In this document: in pieces, positions 45,130 through 54,152 of the stretch
Layout of the letters: each line of letters opens with the position of its first letter
How positions within the stretch are numbered: position 1 is the stretch's first letter
NCBI RefSeq assembly: GCF_040712075.1
Contig: NZ_JBFCVL010000011.1
Span: forward strand, 1-64,000
Length of the DNA: 64,000 nt
Reading direction: 5' to 3'
From: Fodinicurvata sp. EGI_FJ10296
Lineage (GTDB): Bacteria > Pseudomonadota > Alphaproteobacteria > DSM-16000 > Inquilinaceae
The notes under the pieces: generated by a model
What the model saw: only the letters and a program-made list of their open reading frames with translations
Database searches by the model: none
What the model was told of the DNA's origin: nothing
Position numbers and translations under genes: made by a program

Positions 45130-45822
45130 TTATAGCGGTTGTTTATGCGGGTCCCGGCCCGCAAGGGCACGAGTGCCGGCCGCGATAAAGGCGATCGCCC
45201 GACCCATTACGTCCTCGACATCATCGTCCCGGCACTCGCCGTCGGAAAGCGCGGCCGCCCGCCCGGTTCGCGCCATCAGCGAAAGCGCAACGGCGATCGC
45301 ATTCAGATAGGCCCATGCGGCATCAGTTTTCGACAATCCCGGCACCGCAGCCTGGATCTCGGCAATGAAGACACGCGCGATATCGTTGTATTGCGCCGCC
45401 GTCAGGCGCTGGGAGCGATCATCGGTACCGCTGGCGACATGAACCACCAGCCGGGCATAGAATTGACCACCGCGCGCCGTATCACGGCCCAGTTCGATCG
45501 TCGGGCGTAACAGGGCGTCCAGGACCGCTTCCAGCGTCGGGCCCGATCCGCCGGCATGAAGATCCGCGATCATCGACCGGCGGCGCGCATTGATGGCGTC
45601 CGAACGACGCTCGAACACGGCGTTGAACAGCTTTTCCTTGTTGCCGAAGTAATAGTGGATCAGCGCCAGATTAACCCCGGCGCGGTCGGCGATCGGCCGC
45701 GTCGACGCCCCGTCGAAGCCCCGATCGGCAAAGATGGCCTCGGCGGCATCCAGGATCGCCGTCGCCGCGTCGCGTTTTTCGGGTTCCGCCCCGGCGGACG
45801 CCGAAACCGCCGGCTGCTCCAT
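45130..45822 (-). CDS. TetR-family regulator of TRAP/kynureninase locus
   Basis: This 230-residue TetR protein has the HTH region EAIFADRGFDGASTRPIADR then VNLALIHYYFGNKEKLFNAV, followed by a C-terminal effector domain. It lies at the head of the leftward operon; kynureninase starts divergently 116 bases away. A near-perfect 19-base palindrome lies between them. The location fits a local repressor of both transcription units, relieved by a pathway compound. Confidence 0.92.
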   Translation of the reverse strand: MEQPAVSASAGAEPEKRDAATAILDAAEAIFADRGFDGASTRPIADRAGVNLALIHYYFGNKEKLFNAVFERRSDAINARRRSMIADLHAGGSGPTLEAVLDALLRPTIELGRDTARGGQFYARLVVHVASGTDDRSQRLTAAQYNDIARVFIAEIQAAVPGLSKTDAAWAYLNAIAVALSLMARTGRAAALSDGECRDDDVEDVMGRAIAFIAAGTRALAGRDPHKQPL

Positions 45823-45846
45823 CCCCTCCTCCCGGAATTAATTATT

Positions 45847-45865
45847 CGACTGATTTAATCAGTTG
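45847..45865. promoter_or_regulatory. Candidate TetR operator (19-base palindrome)
   Basis: CGACTGATTTAATCAGTTG is a palindrome centred on T45856 with one mismatch. It lies 24 bases before the tetR start and 73 bases before kynU. Size and symmetry fit TetR-family operators. It would control both the leftward TetR/TRAP/enzyme operon and kynureninase. Confidence 0.6.
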
Positions 45866-45938
45866 ATTACATGACGCCACTCGTTGTCAATATCCTTCAA
45901 TTCGCCATCCTCGATGATGCAGACCCGGCAAACCACAG

Positions 45939-47183
45939 ATGATCGAACGGCTCATGACCCCATCGACGACGCCTGACATCCGCGATTCCGACGATCCGCT
46001 GGCACCGTATCGCGAACGGTTCGATTTGCCCGAGGGCGTCATCTACCTCGACGGAAATTCGCTCGGCCCGCTGCCGCGAGGGGTATCCGACAGGGTCGCC
46101 GCCACCGTCGCCGACCAGTGGGGGACAAGCCTGATCCGTGGCTGGAACGACCATGCCTGGATGGATCTGCCGACGACGGTCGGCGACAAGATCGCCCGGC
46201 TGATCGGTGCCCCGGCCGGCAGCGTCGTCGCCGGAGACTCAACATCGATCAATGTTTTCAAGGCGCTATCGGCCGCTTTGCGCCTTCGCCCGGGGCGCAC
46301 AACCATCCTGTCGGATACAGGAAACTTTCCGACCGACCTTTATGTCGCCCAGGAACTGGCCGCGCTTCTGGGCAGCGGTTACCAGCTCGAAACGGTCACG
46401 CCGGACGCCGTTGAAAGCCGCATTGATGCCGATGTCGCCGTGGTCATGCTGACGGAGGTCGACTATCGCACCGGACGCCGCCACGACATGAAGGCCCTGA
46501 CCCGTGCCGCCCATGCCGCTGGTGCGCTGATCATCTGGGATCTGGCCCATAGTGCAGGCGCGTTTCCGGTTCACCTTCAGGACTGCGGCGCCGATTTCGC
46601 GGTCGGGTGCGGCTATAAATACCTGAATGGCGGCCCGGGTGCGCTGGCATTCCTTTTTGTTGCACCGGAACACCAGGCCCACCTGCGCCCGGCGATCGCC
46701 GGCTGGATGGGCCACGACGCCCCCTTCGCCTTCGATCCCGACTACCGCCCGGCACCTGACATCAGGCGGATGCAGGTCGGCACGCCGCCGATCCTGGCCA
46801 TGGCGGCACTGGATGCGGCGCTGGACGTGTTCGCGGACGTCGATATGGAGGCCGTACGCCGGAAATCGGTGGCACTGTGCAATCTGTTCATCGACGAAGT
46901 GGAGCGCCGGTGCCCGCAACTGGAATTGGTGACCCCGCGCGAGGCCGACCGGCGCGGCAGCCAGGTGTCATTCCGGACGCCTGAGGGCTACGCCATGATG
47001 CAAGCGCTGATCGCCCATGGCGTGATCGGCGATTTTCGCGCACCCGACATCATGCGCTTCGGCTTTACTCCGCTCTACCTGCGCTATCACGACGTCATCG
47101 CCGCCGCCGAGATGCTGGAACGCGTCGTCAACGAGCGGCTCTGGGATCAGGAACAGTTCAGGCACCGGCGCAAGGTCACCTGA
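45939..47183 (+). CDS. kynU: Kynureninase
   Basis: This 414-residue PLP enzyme cleaves kynurenine to anthranilate and alanine. Motifs are VIYLDGNSLGPLPRGV at the start, the PLP region VVAGDSTSINVFKALS, LIIWDLAHSAGAFPV, and the Lys-containing GCGYKYLNGGPGAL. Full length for the family (~410-420). A second start at ATG 45954 is possible. It is divergent from the TetR regulator with the shared palindrome. No tryptophan dioxygenase is present, so kynurenine may come from outside the cell or from genes elsewhere. Confidence 0.95.
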   Translation: MIERLMTPSTTPDIRDSDDPLAPYRERFDLPEGVIYLDGNSLGPLPRGVSDRVAATVADQWGTSLIRGWNDHAWMDLPTTVGDKIARLIGAPAGSVVAGDSTSINVFKALSAALRLRPGRTTILSDTGNFPTDLYVAQELAALLGSGYQLETVTPDAVESRIDADVAVVMLTEVDYRTGRRHDMKALTRAAHAAGALIIWDLAHSAGAFPVHLQDCGADFAVGCGYKYLNGGPGALAFLFVAPEHQAHLRPAIAGWMGHDAPFAFDPDYRPAPDIRRMQVGTPPILAMAALDAALDVFADVDMEAVRRKSVALCNLFIDEVERRCPQLELVTPREADRRGSQVSFRTPEGYAMMQALIAHGVIGDFRAPDIMRFGFTPLYLRYHDVIAAAEMLERVVNERLWDQEQFRHRRKVT

Positions 47184-47238
47184 CTGAGAGACCGAAGCCG
47201 CCTTGTGATTCTTCGTCTTTGGTCGGGATGCGCCGGAT

Positions 47239-49113
47239 TCAATTCGAAATTACGATTTGTGGCGCGAATTGAGACACCAGGACTCCCGCCGCATTGACGC
47301 TCAAATGCGAATTATCGATGGTTACCGGAAGTCCCTCACTGTCCAGATTCATGCATGTAACCGGACCATACGGGCACGTATATTTGAGCAGAGAAACGAA
47401 CTGTACGCCAGAACCGTCAAAAAGATCTTCTAAATCCCTGCTAATTTCAAATTGATCAGACTGAATGGCCCGATCAAGCAAAGAATTCAAATCTTCACTT
47501 GGCACACTAGAGTAAAATCTTGGAAATAAGCTCGGAAGATTTGGCTGATAAAACTGAATTGGCCCCAACACCGTAACCGGCACTGTCTCTGAAAGCTCAA
47601 TCGCAAACTCCGCCATTCCGTCGGCGTCTTCACGAGAATTTCCAAAGACGCTAATTATTACCCTTTCATATTTTATGACATCGTCACCACTCAACCACTC
47701 GAGAGTTTCATCGCAGGCCTCCCTGAAGCCGTAATTCATCGTACAACTGTCAGTCGCCAGGAGATCGACGTTGATACTCGGCCACTCAGATGCCAACCCT
47801 GCTCGGAACTGCGCCGCATGAGAATCACCGACGAGCAGCACGTCAGTCTGATTGGATGCTGGATCAAGACACCGACGTATGAGAGCCTCCATGTCAACAA
47901 CACCTCCCATCCAACAGTCGGCGCGACTAGCTGCCTGTCGTTGCGCAGACCTCAGGCCTGCAAGAGTTCTTTCGTACTCAACTGCCGCCGGGAACCTCGC
48001 AGGAAAACCGTCACCCAAGACCACCGCAATTCCCAGCGAAGCCAGGGCTGCAGTAGATGTCAAGTAAGTGATGCCAAGGGATTTGCCGGATTGGAAGAAC
48101 TTTCGCCTGCGCACCGGTCCCTCAATCAGGAAATAGGAGGCGATGGAAAGCCCGACAGAAGCGGCTATCCCGACCCAGAGATGATGGGCTGCAGGCGCTA
48201 TCAGCGCAAAATCAAGAAAAGCAAAGATCGGCCAATGCCAAAGATACAGAGCGTAGGATATCAATCCAAGCCAGACGACAGGCCGAATTTCAAGTAACCT
48301 GGATACAAAACTTCCCCGGCTGGCTATCACCATAGCTGTCCCAAGCGTAGGTGCCAGCGCTGTCAGCCCCGGAAACGCCATGCCTTCGGCGTAGTAAAAA
48401 AGACTGAAAAGAATGACACAAAGCCCCGCGCCGCCAACCATGTGACGTACCGACCGGGACCAACCCCGAAACGTCAAAGTTGCCAGCACCCCACCCACGG
48501 CAATTTCCCAAAACCGCGCAAAAGAGTTAAAAAACGCCCCGGAACTATCCTCTATAGCGATTAATGTCGCACCATAAGAAAGCGAAATAAATAAAACAGC
48601 GCACAGAAACCAACGTACTGCACATATACCGTATCGATTCAGCAACAATATTGGTGCCGGGAACAGTATATAAAATTGCTCCTCTATAGACAGGGACCAA
48701 GTGTGAAGAAGGGGCTTTAATTCGCTTGGGGCGTCGAAATAGCCATCGCCAAGCCAGAAATACCAGTTTGAAGCGAAAAAAAGAAAAGACAGGAAGCTCT
48801 GCCCGAGATCGCGCAAGCCCTCGCCCGGAAACAACAACCACGAAAAAAGGCCGACAAAGCAGAAAACCGGAATGGTCGGGGGGATCAGCCGGCGTATCCG
48901 GCGCTCGTAAAAGCGCAAGAGGAATTCGCGCACCGACCCCTCGTGTGCGAGGATAATACTTGTAATGAGATAGCCGGAAATCACGAAAAAGATATCGACG
49001 CCGACGAATCCGCCCGGAATCCAATCGAAGCCTGCGTGGTACAGAACCACACCGCCGACGGCCAGCGCTCTCAACCCGTCGATGTCGCCTCGATACGAAG
49101 TTTCAGGGATCAT
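47239..49113 (-). CDS. Acyltransferase-3/SGNH O-acyltransferase
   Basis: This 624-residue protein has an N-terminal ten-helix acyltransferase-3 domain (YRGDIDGLRALAVGGVVLYH, FFVISGYLITSII, FYERRIRRLIPP, LHTWSLSIEEQFYILFPAPI) and a C-terminal SGNH domain with GDSHAAQF and the closing DNSHLS. It O-acylates an extracellular polysaccharide or lipid head group in the inner membrane. The base composition is visibly AT-richer than that of its neighbours, which suggests transfer, as is common for surface-polysaccharide genes. No other polysaccharide genes lie near it. Confidence 0.93.
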   Translation of the reverse strand: MIPETSYRGDIDGLRALAVGGVVLYHAGFDWIPGGFVGVDIFFVISGYLITSIILAHEGSVREFLLRFYERRIRRLIPPTIPVFCFVGLFSWLLFPGEGLRDLGQSFLSFLFFASNWYFWLGDGYFDAPSELKPLLHTWSLSIEEQFYILFPAPILLLNRYGICAVRWFLCAVLFISLSYGATLIAIEDSSGAFFNSFARFWEIAVGGVLATLTFRGWSRSVRHMVGGAGLCVILFSLFYYAEGMAFPGLTALAPTLGTAMVIASRGSFVSRLLEIRPVVWLGLISYALYLWHWPIFAFLDFALIAPAAHHLWVGIAASVGLSIASYFLIEGPVRRRKFFQSGKSLGITYLTSTAALASLGIAVVLGDGFPARFPAAVEYERTLAGLRSAQRQAASRADCWMGGVVDMEALIRRCLDPASNQTDVLLVGDSHAAQFRAGLASEWPSINVDLLATDSCTMNYGFREACDETLEWLSGDDVIKYERVIISVFGNSREDADGMAEFAIELSETVPVTVLGPIQFYQPNLPSLFPRFYSSVPSEDLNSLLDRAIQSDQFEISRDLEDLFDGSGVQFVSLLKYTCPYGPVTCMNLDSEGLPVTIDNSHLSVNAAGVLVSQFAPQIVISN

Positions 49114-49484
49114 TGGCGTTCCAATGTTGATTAGCTACATCCGAAACCATGCTTCTGGCGAAGTGGAAAGAAGCGCATCGCAACCTCCGGTTCCGCATCG
49201 TCCCGCGTCGTACAAAATCTGTACAACCGAGCGCAAGGCTATTTTGCTAAAATCACTCTTTTTTTGCGAATCCCTTGGCCGATCATGGCAATGGATTCCA
49301 GCAGGAGTGGCCAGGTGAATTAATTGAAACGAGCGCCTGGTTCGACAATAGTTTACTATTTCGGATACCATTTTCATGTAGACGCCGTCGCACAGCACCG
49401 GCCCGAAATGGGTGCGGAGAATTCGCCTGAAGCCACAGCGGAATTGAGCCGGCTGCTGCGGGGGCTCTTTCCCTCGGATCCGGA
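49114..49484. other. Intergenic region upstream of acyltransferase
   Basis: 371 bases with mixed composition; the AT-rich part near the acyltransferase probably holds its promoter. A short plus-strand frame (49324-49572) lacks a ribosome site and any domain and overlaps the metallophosphoesterase end antisense, so it is not called. Confidence 0.4.
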
Positions 49485-51242
49485 TCAGCCGTATTCAGGC
49501 ACCTGGGTGATATCGACCTCTTCAGGAGGCAGCAGGTGCAACCGACCGTGGGGTCCCGTTGCCAGCCTTTGAATGTGGAAGTGCGGCGACGGCGGGCGGC
49601 TCATCACCGGCGACGGGGCCGAGGCGATCCGCAATTCACCGCACTCGCCCATCCAGTCGAAATGCCGATGACCGTGCATTACCAGCGTTCGTCCGGCAAT
49701 CGGCCGCAAGAGCCGGACGAACCGGCTGCCATTGATCAGCGCCGTGCCGATTCTTTCCGCCAGTCCGCGCGACTTCATCGGGTACTCCACCAGATGATGA
49801 TGCAGGGCGACGATCCATCCCGCCCGCGGATAGGCTTGCGCCACGGCCACAACCTGTCGCTCCTGCTCGGCCGGCACGACGCCGAGCGCATTGGTGAACG
49901 AGAAATGCGATTCCGCATTCGAATTCAGGATCATGACGCCAATGCCGTCTGCCGTTGGCGGCGGCAGAACCATGGGAAAGACGTCGGACCAGACCTGGGC
50001 GAGCCTGAACGACTGGCGCATCGTTCCCCGGGCCGCAAATTCGGCTATGTCGTCGCGCAGCGGGACCAGCATGTCGGATAATGTGGCGCCAACCCGCCCG
50101 GTCTCGGCGTCGACCACATGCACGCGGCTGCCCTGTATGGCGTCGATCGCGGACAACGCCCGCATCTGACGCAGCCGCTTGCCGGGGCTGGTGGGCAGAT
50201 CGAGGCGCGCCGGATTGGCCCGATCCACGACGTTCAGATCATGGTTGCCCGGCAGCATCAGCATGCGCTCGGCCAGCGACGGATGCCTGTTGACCGCGTC
50301 CAGGAACTCGGCCCATTCCGAGGACCGTCCTGCATCGGTCATGTCGCCGGTAATCACGATCAGGTCGAGCGGCGATTGCGCATGTCGTTCGGCAAGCCGG
50401 TCCAGCACATGGGCCATCTGGTGATTGCCGCGCGGACCGTTACGCCCGCTTTCGATCCTGAACTCGTATCGGCCGCCCACCGTATGAAAGTCCGAAAGAT
50501 GGGCCACGCGCCACACCCGGCCGGCCCCCTCGCCGATCTTGTCAAACGCCTCCAGATCGCGGGGCTGGTCCATCGTGCCGTCGGCAAAACCCCACACGAG
50601 TGCCGCCGCAGCCAGATACGCGGCTACGATCACGACGCTGTTGGCCAGCGCCGGCAGCAGCAGTCGATAAGGAAACAGCAGATCGGCAACGCTGCCGACC
50701 CATCTTGTGCCGGGCCACGCGGCTGCGGCCAGCCCCAGCGCGGCAATCGCCACCAGAACGCCGGCGCCGATCGCCGCCAGCGACCGCAGCCGGGCGCGCC
50801 ATAACCGATCCTCGTGCCGTGCCAGAAGGGATTCCACCAGATGGCGTATCCCCTCGCGCCCCATGGCGTAGAACGGCTGTACCGCCAGAGAGTTCAGCGC
50901 CCAGAAACTGCGCTCGGCGGCACGCAGCAGCGACCGCCCGAAATATCGCGCCGCGACAAGGCCGATGAACAGAACCAAAAGGGGCCAGATACCGGCAAAA
51001 GGATCGAGGACCCCGCGCGAAACGGCCGCGATCCAGCCGGTGACGACAAGCGGCGCCACGCCCAGTGCCGCCGCCGGCAGAATCACGAGCATGACCAGTG
51101 CGATCACCAGCTTTACCGAGCTTATCTCACTCAGCAAACTCCCGCCGATCGTCAGCAGCGACCGGCCATGCAGGCTCGATACGTCGTCCTCGGCATCGCC
51201 ATTGCGCGGATCGATCAACGGGCGACGGTTCAACCGGGGCAC
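49485..51242 (-). CDS. Membrane-anchored metallophosphoesterase
   Basis: This 585-residue protein starts at GTG 51242. The first ~210 residues contain several hydrophobic segments (VKLVIALVMLVILPAAALGV, LLVLFIGLVAARYFG). The phosphoesterase domain follows with AHLSDFHTVG, VITGDMTD, LPGNHDLNVV, ALHHHLVEYP and the metal pair MHGHRHFDW, the full calcineurin-like set. It is the last gene of the DUF4177/53-aa/UPF0173/FucU run. The substrate is unknown; the membrane anchor argues for a lipid or cyclic-nucleotide phosphodiester, which is inference. Confidence 0.9.
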   Translation of the reverse strand: MPRLNRRPLIDPRNGDAEDDVSSLHGRSLLTIGGSLLSEISSVKLVIALVMLVILPAAALGVAPLVVTGWIAAVSRGVLDPFAGIWPLLVLFIGLVAARYFGRSLLRAAERSFWALNSLAVQPFYAMGREGIRHLVESLLARHEDRLWRARLRSLAAIGAGVLVAIAALGLAAAAWPGTRWVGSVADLLFPYRLLLPALANSVVIVAAYLAAAALVWGFADGTMDQPRDLEAFDKIGEGAGRVWRVAHLSDFHTVGGRYEFRIESGRNGPRGNHQMAHVLDRLAERHAQSPLDLIVITGDMTDAGRSSEWAEFLDAVNRHPSLAERMLMLPGNHDLNVVDRANPARLDLPTSPGKRLRQMRALSAIDAIQGSRVHVVDAETGRVGATLSDMLVPLRDDIAEFAARGTMRQSFRLAQVWSDVFPMVLPPPTADGIGVMILNSNAESHFSFTNALGVVPAEQERQVVAVAQAYPRAGWIVALHHHLVEYPMKSRGLAERIGTALINGSRFVRLLRPIAGRTLVMHGHRHFDWMGECGELRIASAPSPVMSRPPSPHFHIQRLATGPHGRLHLLPPEEVDITQVPEYG

Positions 51243-51264
51243 AGCTTGCCCCCCGCGTCATGGA

Positions 51265-51714
51265 TCAACCGAAAATCACGCCTTTCTTCAGCATGAAGCA
51301 GCCATAGGGACGGGCCTCGGCGCACTGCACGATGGCGAATGCCGACCTGGCCGCCTCGTAAAAAGCGAATCGCTCCATTCGCTCCAATGTCAGCGACCGG
51401 CCTTCGGCCGCTTCGGCGATGGCCAGCATTTCGCGGTGGATCGGCAGTTCCGTCTCCGGCTCGCCAACGACCTCCATGCCGACAATCGGCGCTTCGACGA
51501 ATCCGTCGAGCTGCAGGACCGACAGGATCGCCTGCAGCAGTTCGGCCTCCCCGGCGCCCTGGACGCGGATCAACTGCCCCGACGCCGTCTCCGGCGCAAT
51601 CGCCGTACCGGGAAAATTCCGGTCGACCACGACCACATCGTCGCCATGCCCCATTGCGCCCAAAACCCACAGCAGGTCGGGGCTCAACAACGGCGATACG
51701 CCTTTCAGCATCAT
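51265..51714 (-). CDS. fucU: RbsD/FucU-family sugar mutarotase
   Basis: This 149-residue protein has the classical opening MLKGVSPLLSPDLLWVLGAMGHGDDVVVVDRNFP, split here as LKGVSPLLSPDLL and AMGHGDDVVV, with the catalytic His in MGHGD. The C-terminal RPYGCFMLKKGVIFG is also conserved. It speeds anomer interconversion of L-fucose or a related sugar. No fucose catabolic genes are nearby, so it may act on another sugar. Confidence 0.9.
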   Translation of the reverse strand: MMLKGVSPLLSPDLLWVLGAMGHGDDVVVVDRNFPGTAIAPETASGQLIRVQGAGEAELLQAILSVLQLDGFVEAPIVGMEVVGEPETELPIHREMLAIAEAAEGRSLTLERMERFAFYEAARSAFAIVQCAEARPYGCFMLKKGVIFG

Positions 51715-51750
51715 GCTCTCCCGAAGTTTTCGATAGCGTCGAACACAGTA

Positions 51751-52440
51751 TCAGACGTCTATGGTTTCGCCCGGCCCGGGTATGCGCACCTCGCCTTTGT
51801 TTACCAGAGACTTGAACTGCTGCGGATCGCCGGGAACCAGCGGCCAGGTGCCATAATGGCACGGCAGCACGAGCTTGAGGTCCAGAAACTCGTTGCAGGC
51901 AATCGCCGCCTGTTCCGGATCCATCGTAAAGCGGTCGCCGATCGGCAATATGCCGATATCCGGCCTGAACACCCGCTGGATCAATTGCATGTCGGAAAAC
52001 AGTCCGGTGTCGCCGGCATGATAGACGGCATGCTCGCTGCTTGTGATCACCAGACCGGCGGGGTCACCCATGGTGATCGGCTTGCCGTCCTCGATGATCG
52101 CCGAGCTGTGCTGAGCATTGACCATCGAGAACTTGATACCGCCCGTGACGATCGAACCGCCGATATTCATCGGCTCCAGCTTTTCGAGTCCCTGCGCACC
52201 CAGATACTGGACGATCTCGTACATGGCGACGACGGTCGCGTCATACGCCTTCGCCAGGCGCAGAGTATCGCCGAAATGGTCGCCATGCCCGTGGGTCAGG
52301 GCGATGATATCGACCTTTGTCAGCGTGTCTTCGTACCCTTCGGGAAAGGACGGGTTGCCGGTAAAAAACGGGTCGACCAGAATATCCTTGCCGTCGGTCT
52401 GTATGTGAAAGGCCGAATGACCCAGCCATGTAATCTTCAT
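51751..52440 (-). CDS. UPF0173 metal-dependent hydrolase (MBL fold)
   Basis: This 229-residue metallo-beta-lactamase-fold protein has TWLGHSAFHIQTDGKDILVD at the start, the HxHxDH motif in LTHGHGDHFGD, a further metal Asp in VYHAGDTGLFSD, and the terminal His in LPCHYGTWP. UPF0173 enzymes have no settled substrate. The start ATG 52440 overlaps the TGA of a 53-codon frame (ATGA), which suggests translational coupling. The next gene in the run is fucU. Confidence 0.93.
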   Translation of the reverse strand: MKITWLGHSAFHIQTDGKDILVDPFFTGNPSFPEGYEDTLTKVDIIALTHGHGDHFGDTLRLAKAYDATVVAMYEIVQYLGAQGLEKLEPMNIGGSIVTGGIKFSMVNAQHSSAIIEDGKPITMGDPAGLVITSSEHAVYHAGDTGLFSDMQLIQRVFRPDIGILPIGDRFTMDPEQAAIACNEFLDLKLVLPCHYGTWPLVPGDPQQFKSLVNKGEVRIPGPGETIDV

Positions 52441-52598
52441 ATCCTCGTCACCTCAACCTGATGGTATTCGCTGTCAGGAGTTTGGGGTATCACTGGTCCC
52501 TGATCAATCCCGGGATCAATCTGGGGATCAACCTGGGGATCGATCTCCGGCACAGCCGCAGGCACCCGACGGGGCCGCGTTGCAAACCGTACACACAT
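52437..52598 (-). CDS. Possible 53-residue protein coupled to UPF0173 gene
   Basis: A 53-codon frame from ATG 52598 ends in an ATGA overlap with the UPF0173 start. Its middle carries a near-repeat of the tripeptide DPQ/DPG (EIDPQVDPQIDPGIDQG). A GGGGAGAG site lies about 11 bases upstream. No family is recognised. It fills the gap between the DUF4177 gene and the UPF0173 gene. It may be a coupling leader rather than a stable protein. Confidence 0.4.
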   Translation of the reverse strand: MCVRFATRPRRVPAAVPEIDPQVDPQIDPGIDQGPVIPQTPDSEYHQVEVTRI

Positions 52599-52645
52599 GT
52601 CCGTCAATCTCTCCCCTGAATCTCTGCGGCGGCCGGACGGATCCG

Positions 52646-52843
52646 TCAGGCCAGCCGTCGCTTCAGGAACAGCATCACGGACTTGGTTGTCATGCCCTCG
52701 CCCACGATCGGCGCGACGCCGACAAGTTCCCAGCCGTCGGCGCCGAGGTCGTTCAGCGCCGCCTCGGCGGCGTCTTCGGGAATGTCCTTGGTGACCCATC
52801 CCTCGGCCTTTCGGGTCACGACCCTGTATTCCCATTTTTCCAT
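52646..52843 (-). CDS. DUF4177-type small protein
   Basis: This 65-residue protein starts at ATG 52843 with MEKWEYRVVTRKAEGWVTKD and a well-placed GGGAGACC site. The sequence ADGWELVGVAPIVGEG and the final LFLKR are the DUF4177 pattern (EY.VV ... GWELV ... FKR). The longer open frame to 53242 lies antisense to the thiolase start and is rejected. Small cytoplasmic protein of unknown function. Confidence 0.78.
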   Translation of the reverse strand: MEKWEYRVVTRKAEGWVTKDIPEDAAEAALNDLGADGWELVGVAPIVGEGMTTKSVMLFLKRRLA

Positions 52844-52979
52844 CGGTGGTCTCCCATTGTGCAAGGGCGGGCCGGCATGATCGCGTGGTGCCAGCGAATG
52901 CGATTGCGTAACGTCCAACTCGGCGGCACAAAGATGGAAACGCCAGTGAAGCATGAACATCAGCGCAAGGGTATCGGTC

Positions 52980-54152
52980 ATGTCAGAAAGCGCCGTAATC
53001 GTCGGCTGGTCCCATTCCCCCTTCGGCAAGCTCGACGACCCGGACGTCGAATCGCTGACCGGCCGTGTCGCGGCCTCGGCCATCGAGCATGCCGGCCTGA
53101 CCGCTGCGGATATCGACCTGATCACCGTCGGCGTGCTGAACAACGGTTTCTCGCGCCAGGGATTCGAGGCCGGGCTGGTCGGCGCGGCCACGCCGGAACT
53201 GGCGGCAATTCCGGCGATGCGGCTTGAGAACGCCTGCGCCACCGGTTCGACTGCGCTTTATGCCGCCATGGACCACATCGAAAGCGGCCGCGGCCGGGTC
53301 GCACTGGTCGTCGGCGCGGAAAAAATGACCGCCACGCCGACGGCCGAGGTGGGAGACATCCTGCTCTCGGCGAGCTATCGCAAGGAAGAGGCCGATATCG
53401 ACGGCGGCTTCGCGGGGATCTTCGGGCGTATCGCGCAAAGCTATTTCCAGCGCTATGGCGACCACAGCGCCGATCTGGCGCGCATCGCGGCCAAGAACCA
53501 CGCCAATGGCATGGCCAACCCGCTGGCCCATATCCGCAAGGATCTGGGATTCGAGTTCTGCAACACTGTTTCCGACAAGAACCCGATCGTCGCCAACCCG
53601 TTGCGGCGGACCGATTGCTCGCTGATTTCCGATGGTTCGGCGGCCATCGTCGTGGCGTCGGAGTCGGTCGCCGCCGATCTCGACCGAGCGATCCGGCTGC
53701 GGTCCCGGACCCTGCAGAACGACGCGCTGCCGCTGTCGCGCCGCGACCCGACCGCATTCGACGGCGCTCGTCGTGCCTGGCAGAAGGCGCTGACAGACGC
53801 CGGTGCGACGCTGGAAGATCTCGATTTCGTCGAAACCCATGACTGCTTCACGATTGCCGAGCTGATCGAATATGAAGCCATGGGGCTGACCGCGCCCGGC
53901 GAGGGGGCGCGCGCCATCCGCGAAGGCTGGACACAAAAGGACGGCCGGCTGCCGGTCAATCCGTCGGGCGGGCTGAAATCCAAAGGCCATCCGATCGGCG
54001 CAACCGGCGTCTCCATGCATATCATGGCCTGCATGCAGTTGATGGCCGAAGCCGAAGACATGCAGATCGGCGGCGCCGAACTGGGTGCCGTATTCAATAT
54101 GGGCGGCGCGGCGGTGGCCAACTGCGTTTCGATCCTGGAGCGGATGAAATGA
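52980..54152 (+). CDS. Thiolase-family protein (SCP2/acetyl-CoA acetyltransferase-like)
   Basis: This ~390-residue protein is started at ATG 52980 (MSESAVIVGWSHSPFGKLDD) with AAGG upstream; ATG 52953 is open but has no site. The nucleophile Cys lies in LENACATGSTALYAA, with a second Cys/His part in VETHDCFTIAELIE and the closing GHPIGATGVSMHI. It belongs to the SCP2-type thiolases that do not carry a full CxHxGxG second Cys motif. It is coupled to an acyl-CoA ligase gene by an ATGA overlap, suggesting thiolytic or condensing chemistry on an activated acid. Confidence 0.88.
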   Translation: MSESAVIVGWSHSPFGKLDDPDVESLTGRVAASAIEHAGLTAADIDLITVGVLNNGFSRQGFEAGLVGAATPELAAIPAMRLENACATGSTALYAAMDHIESGRGRVALVVGAEKMTATPTAEVGDILLSASYRKEEADIDGGFAGIFGRIAQSYFQRYGDHSADLARIAAKNHANGMANPLAHIRKDLGFEFCNTVSDKNPIVANPLRRTDCSLISDGSAAIVVASESVAADLDRAIRLRSRTLQNDALPLSRRDPTAFDGARRAWQKALTDAGATLEDLDFVETHDCFTIAELIEYEAMGLTAPGEGARAIREGWTQKDGRLPVNPSGGLKSKGHPIGATGVSMHIMACMQLMAEAEDMQIGGAELGAVFNMGGAAVANCVSILERMK

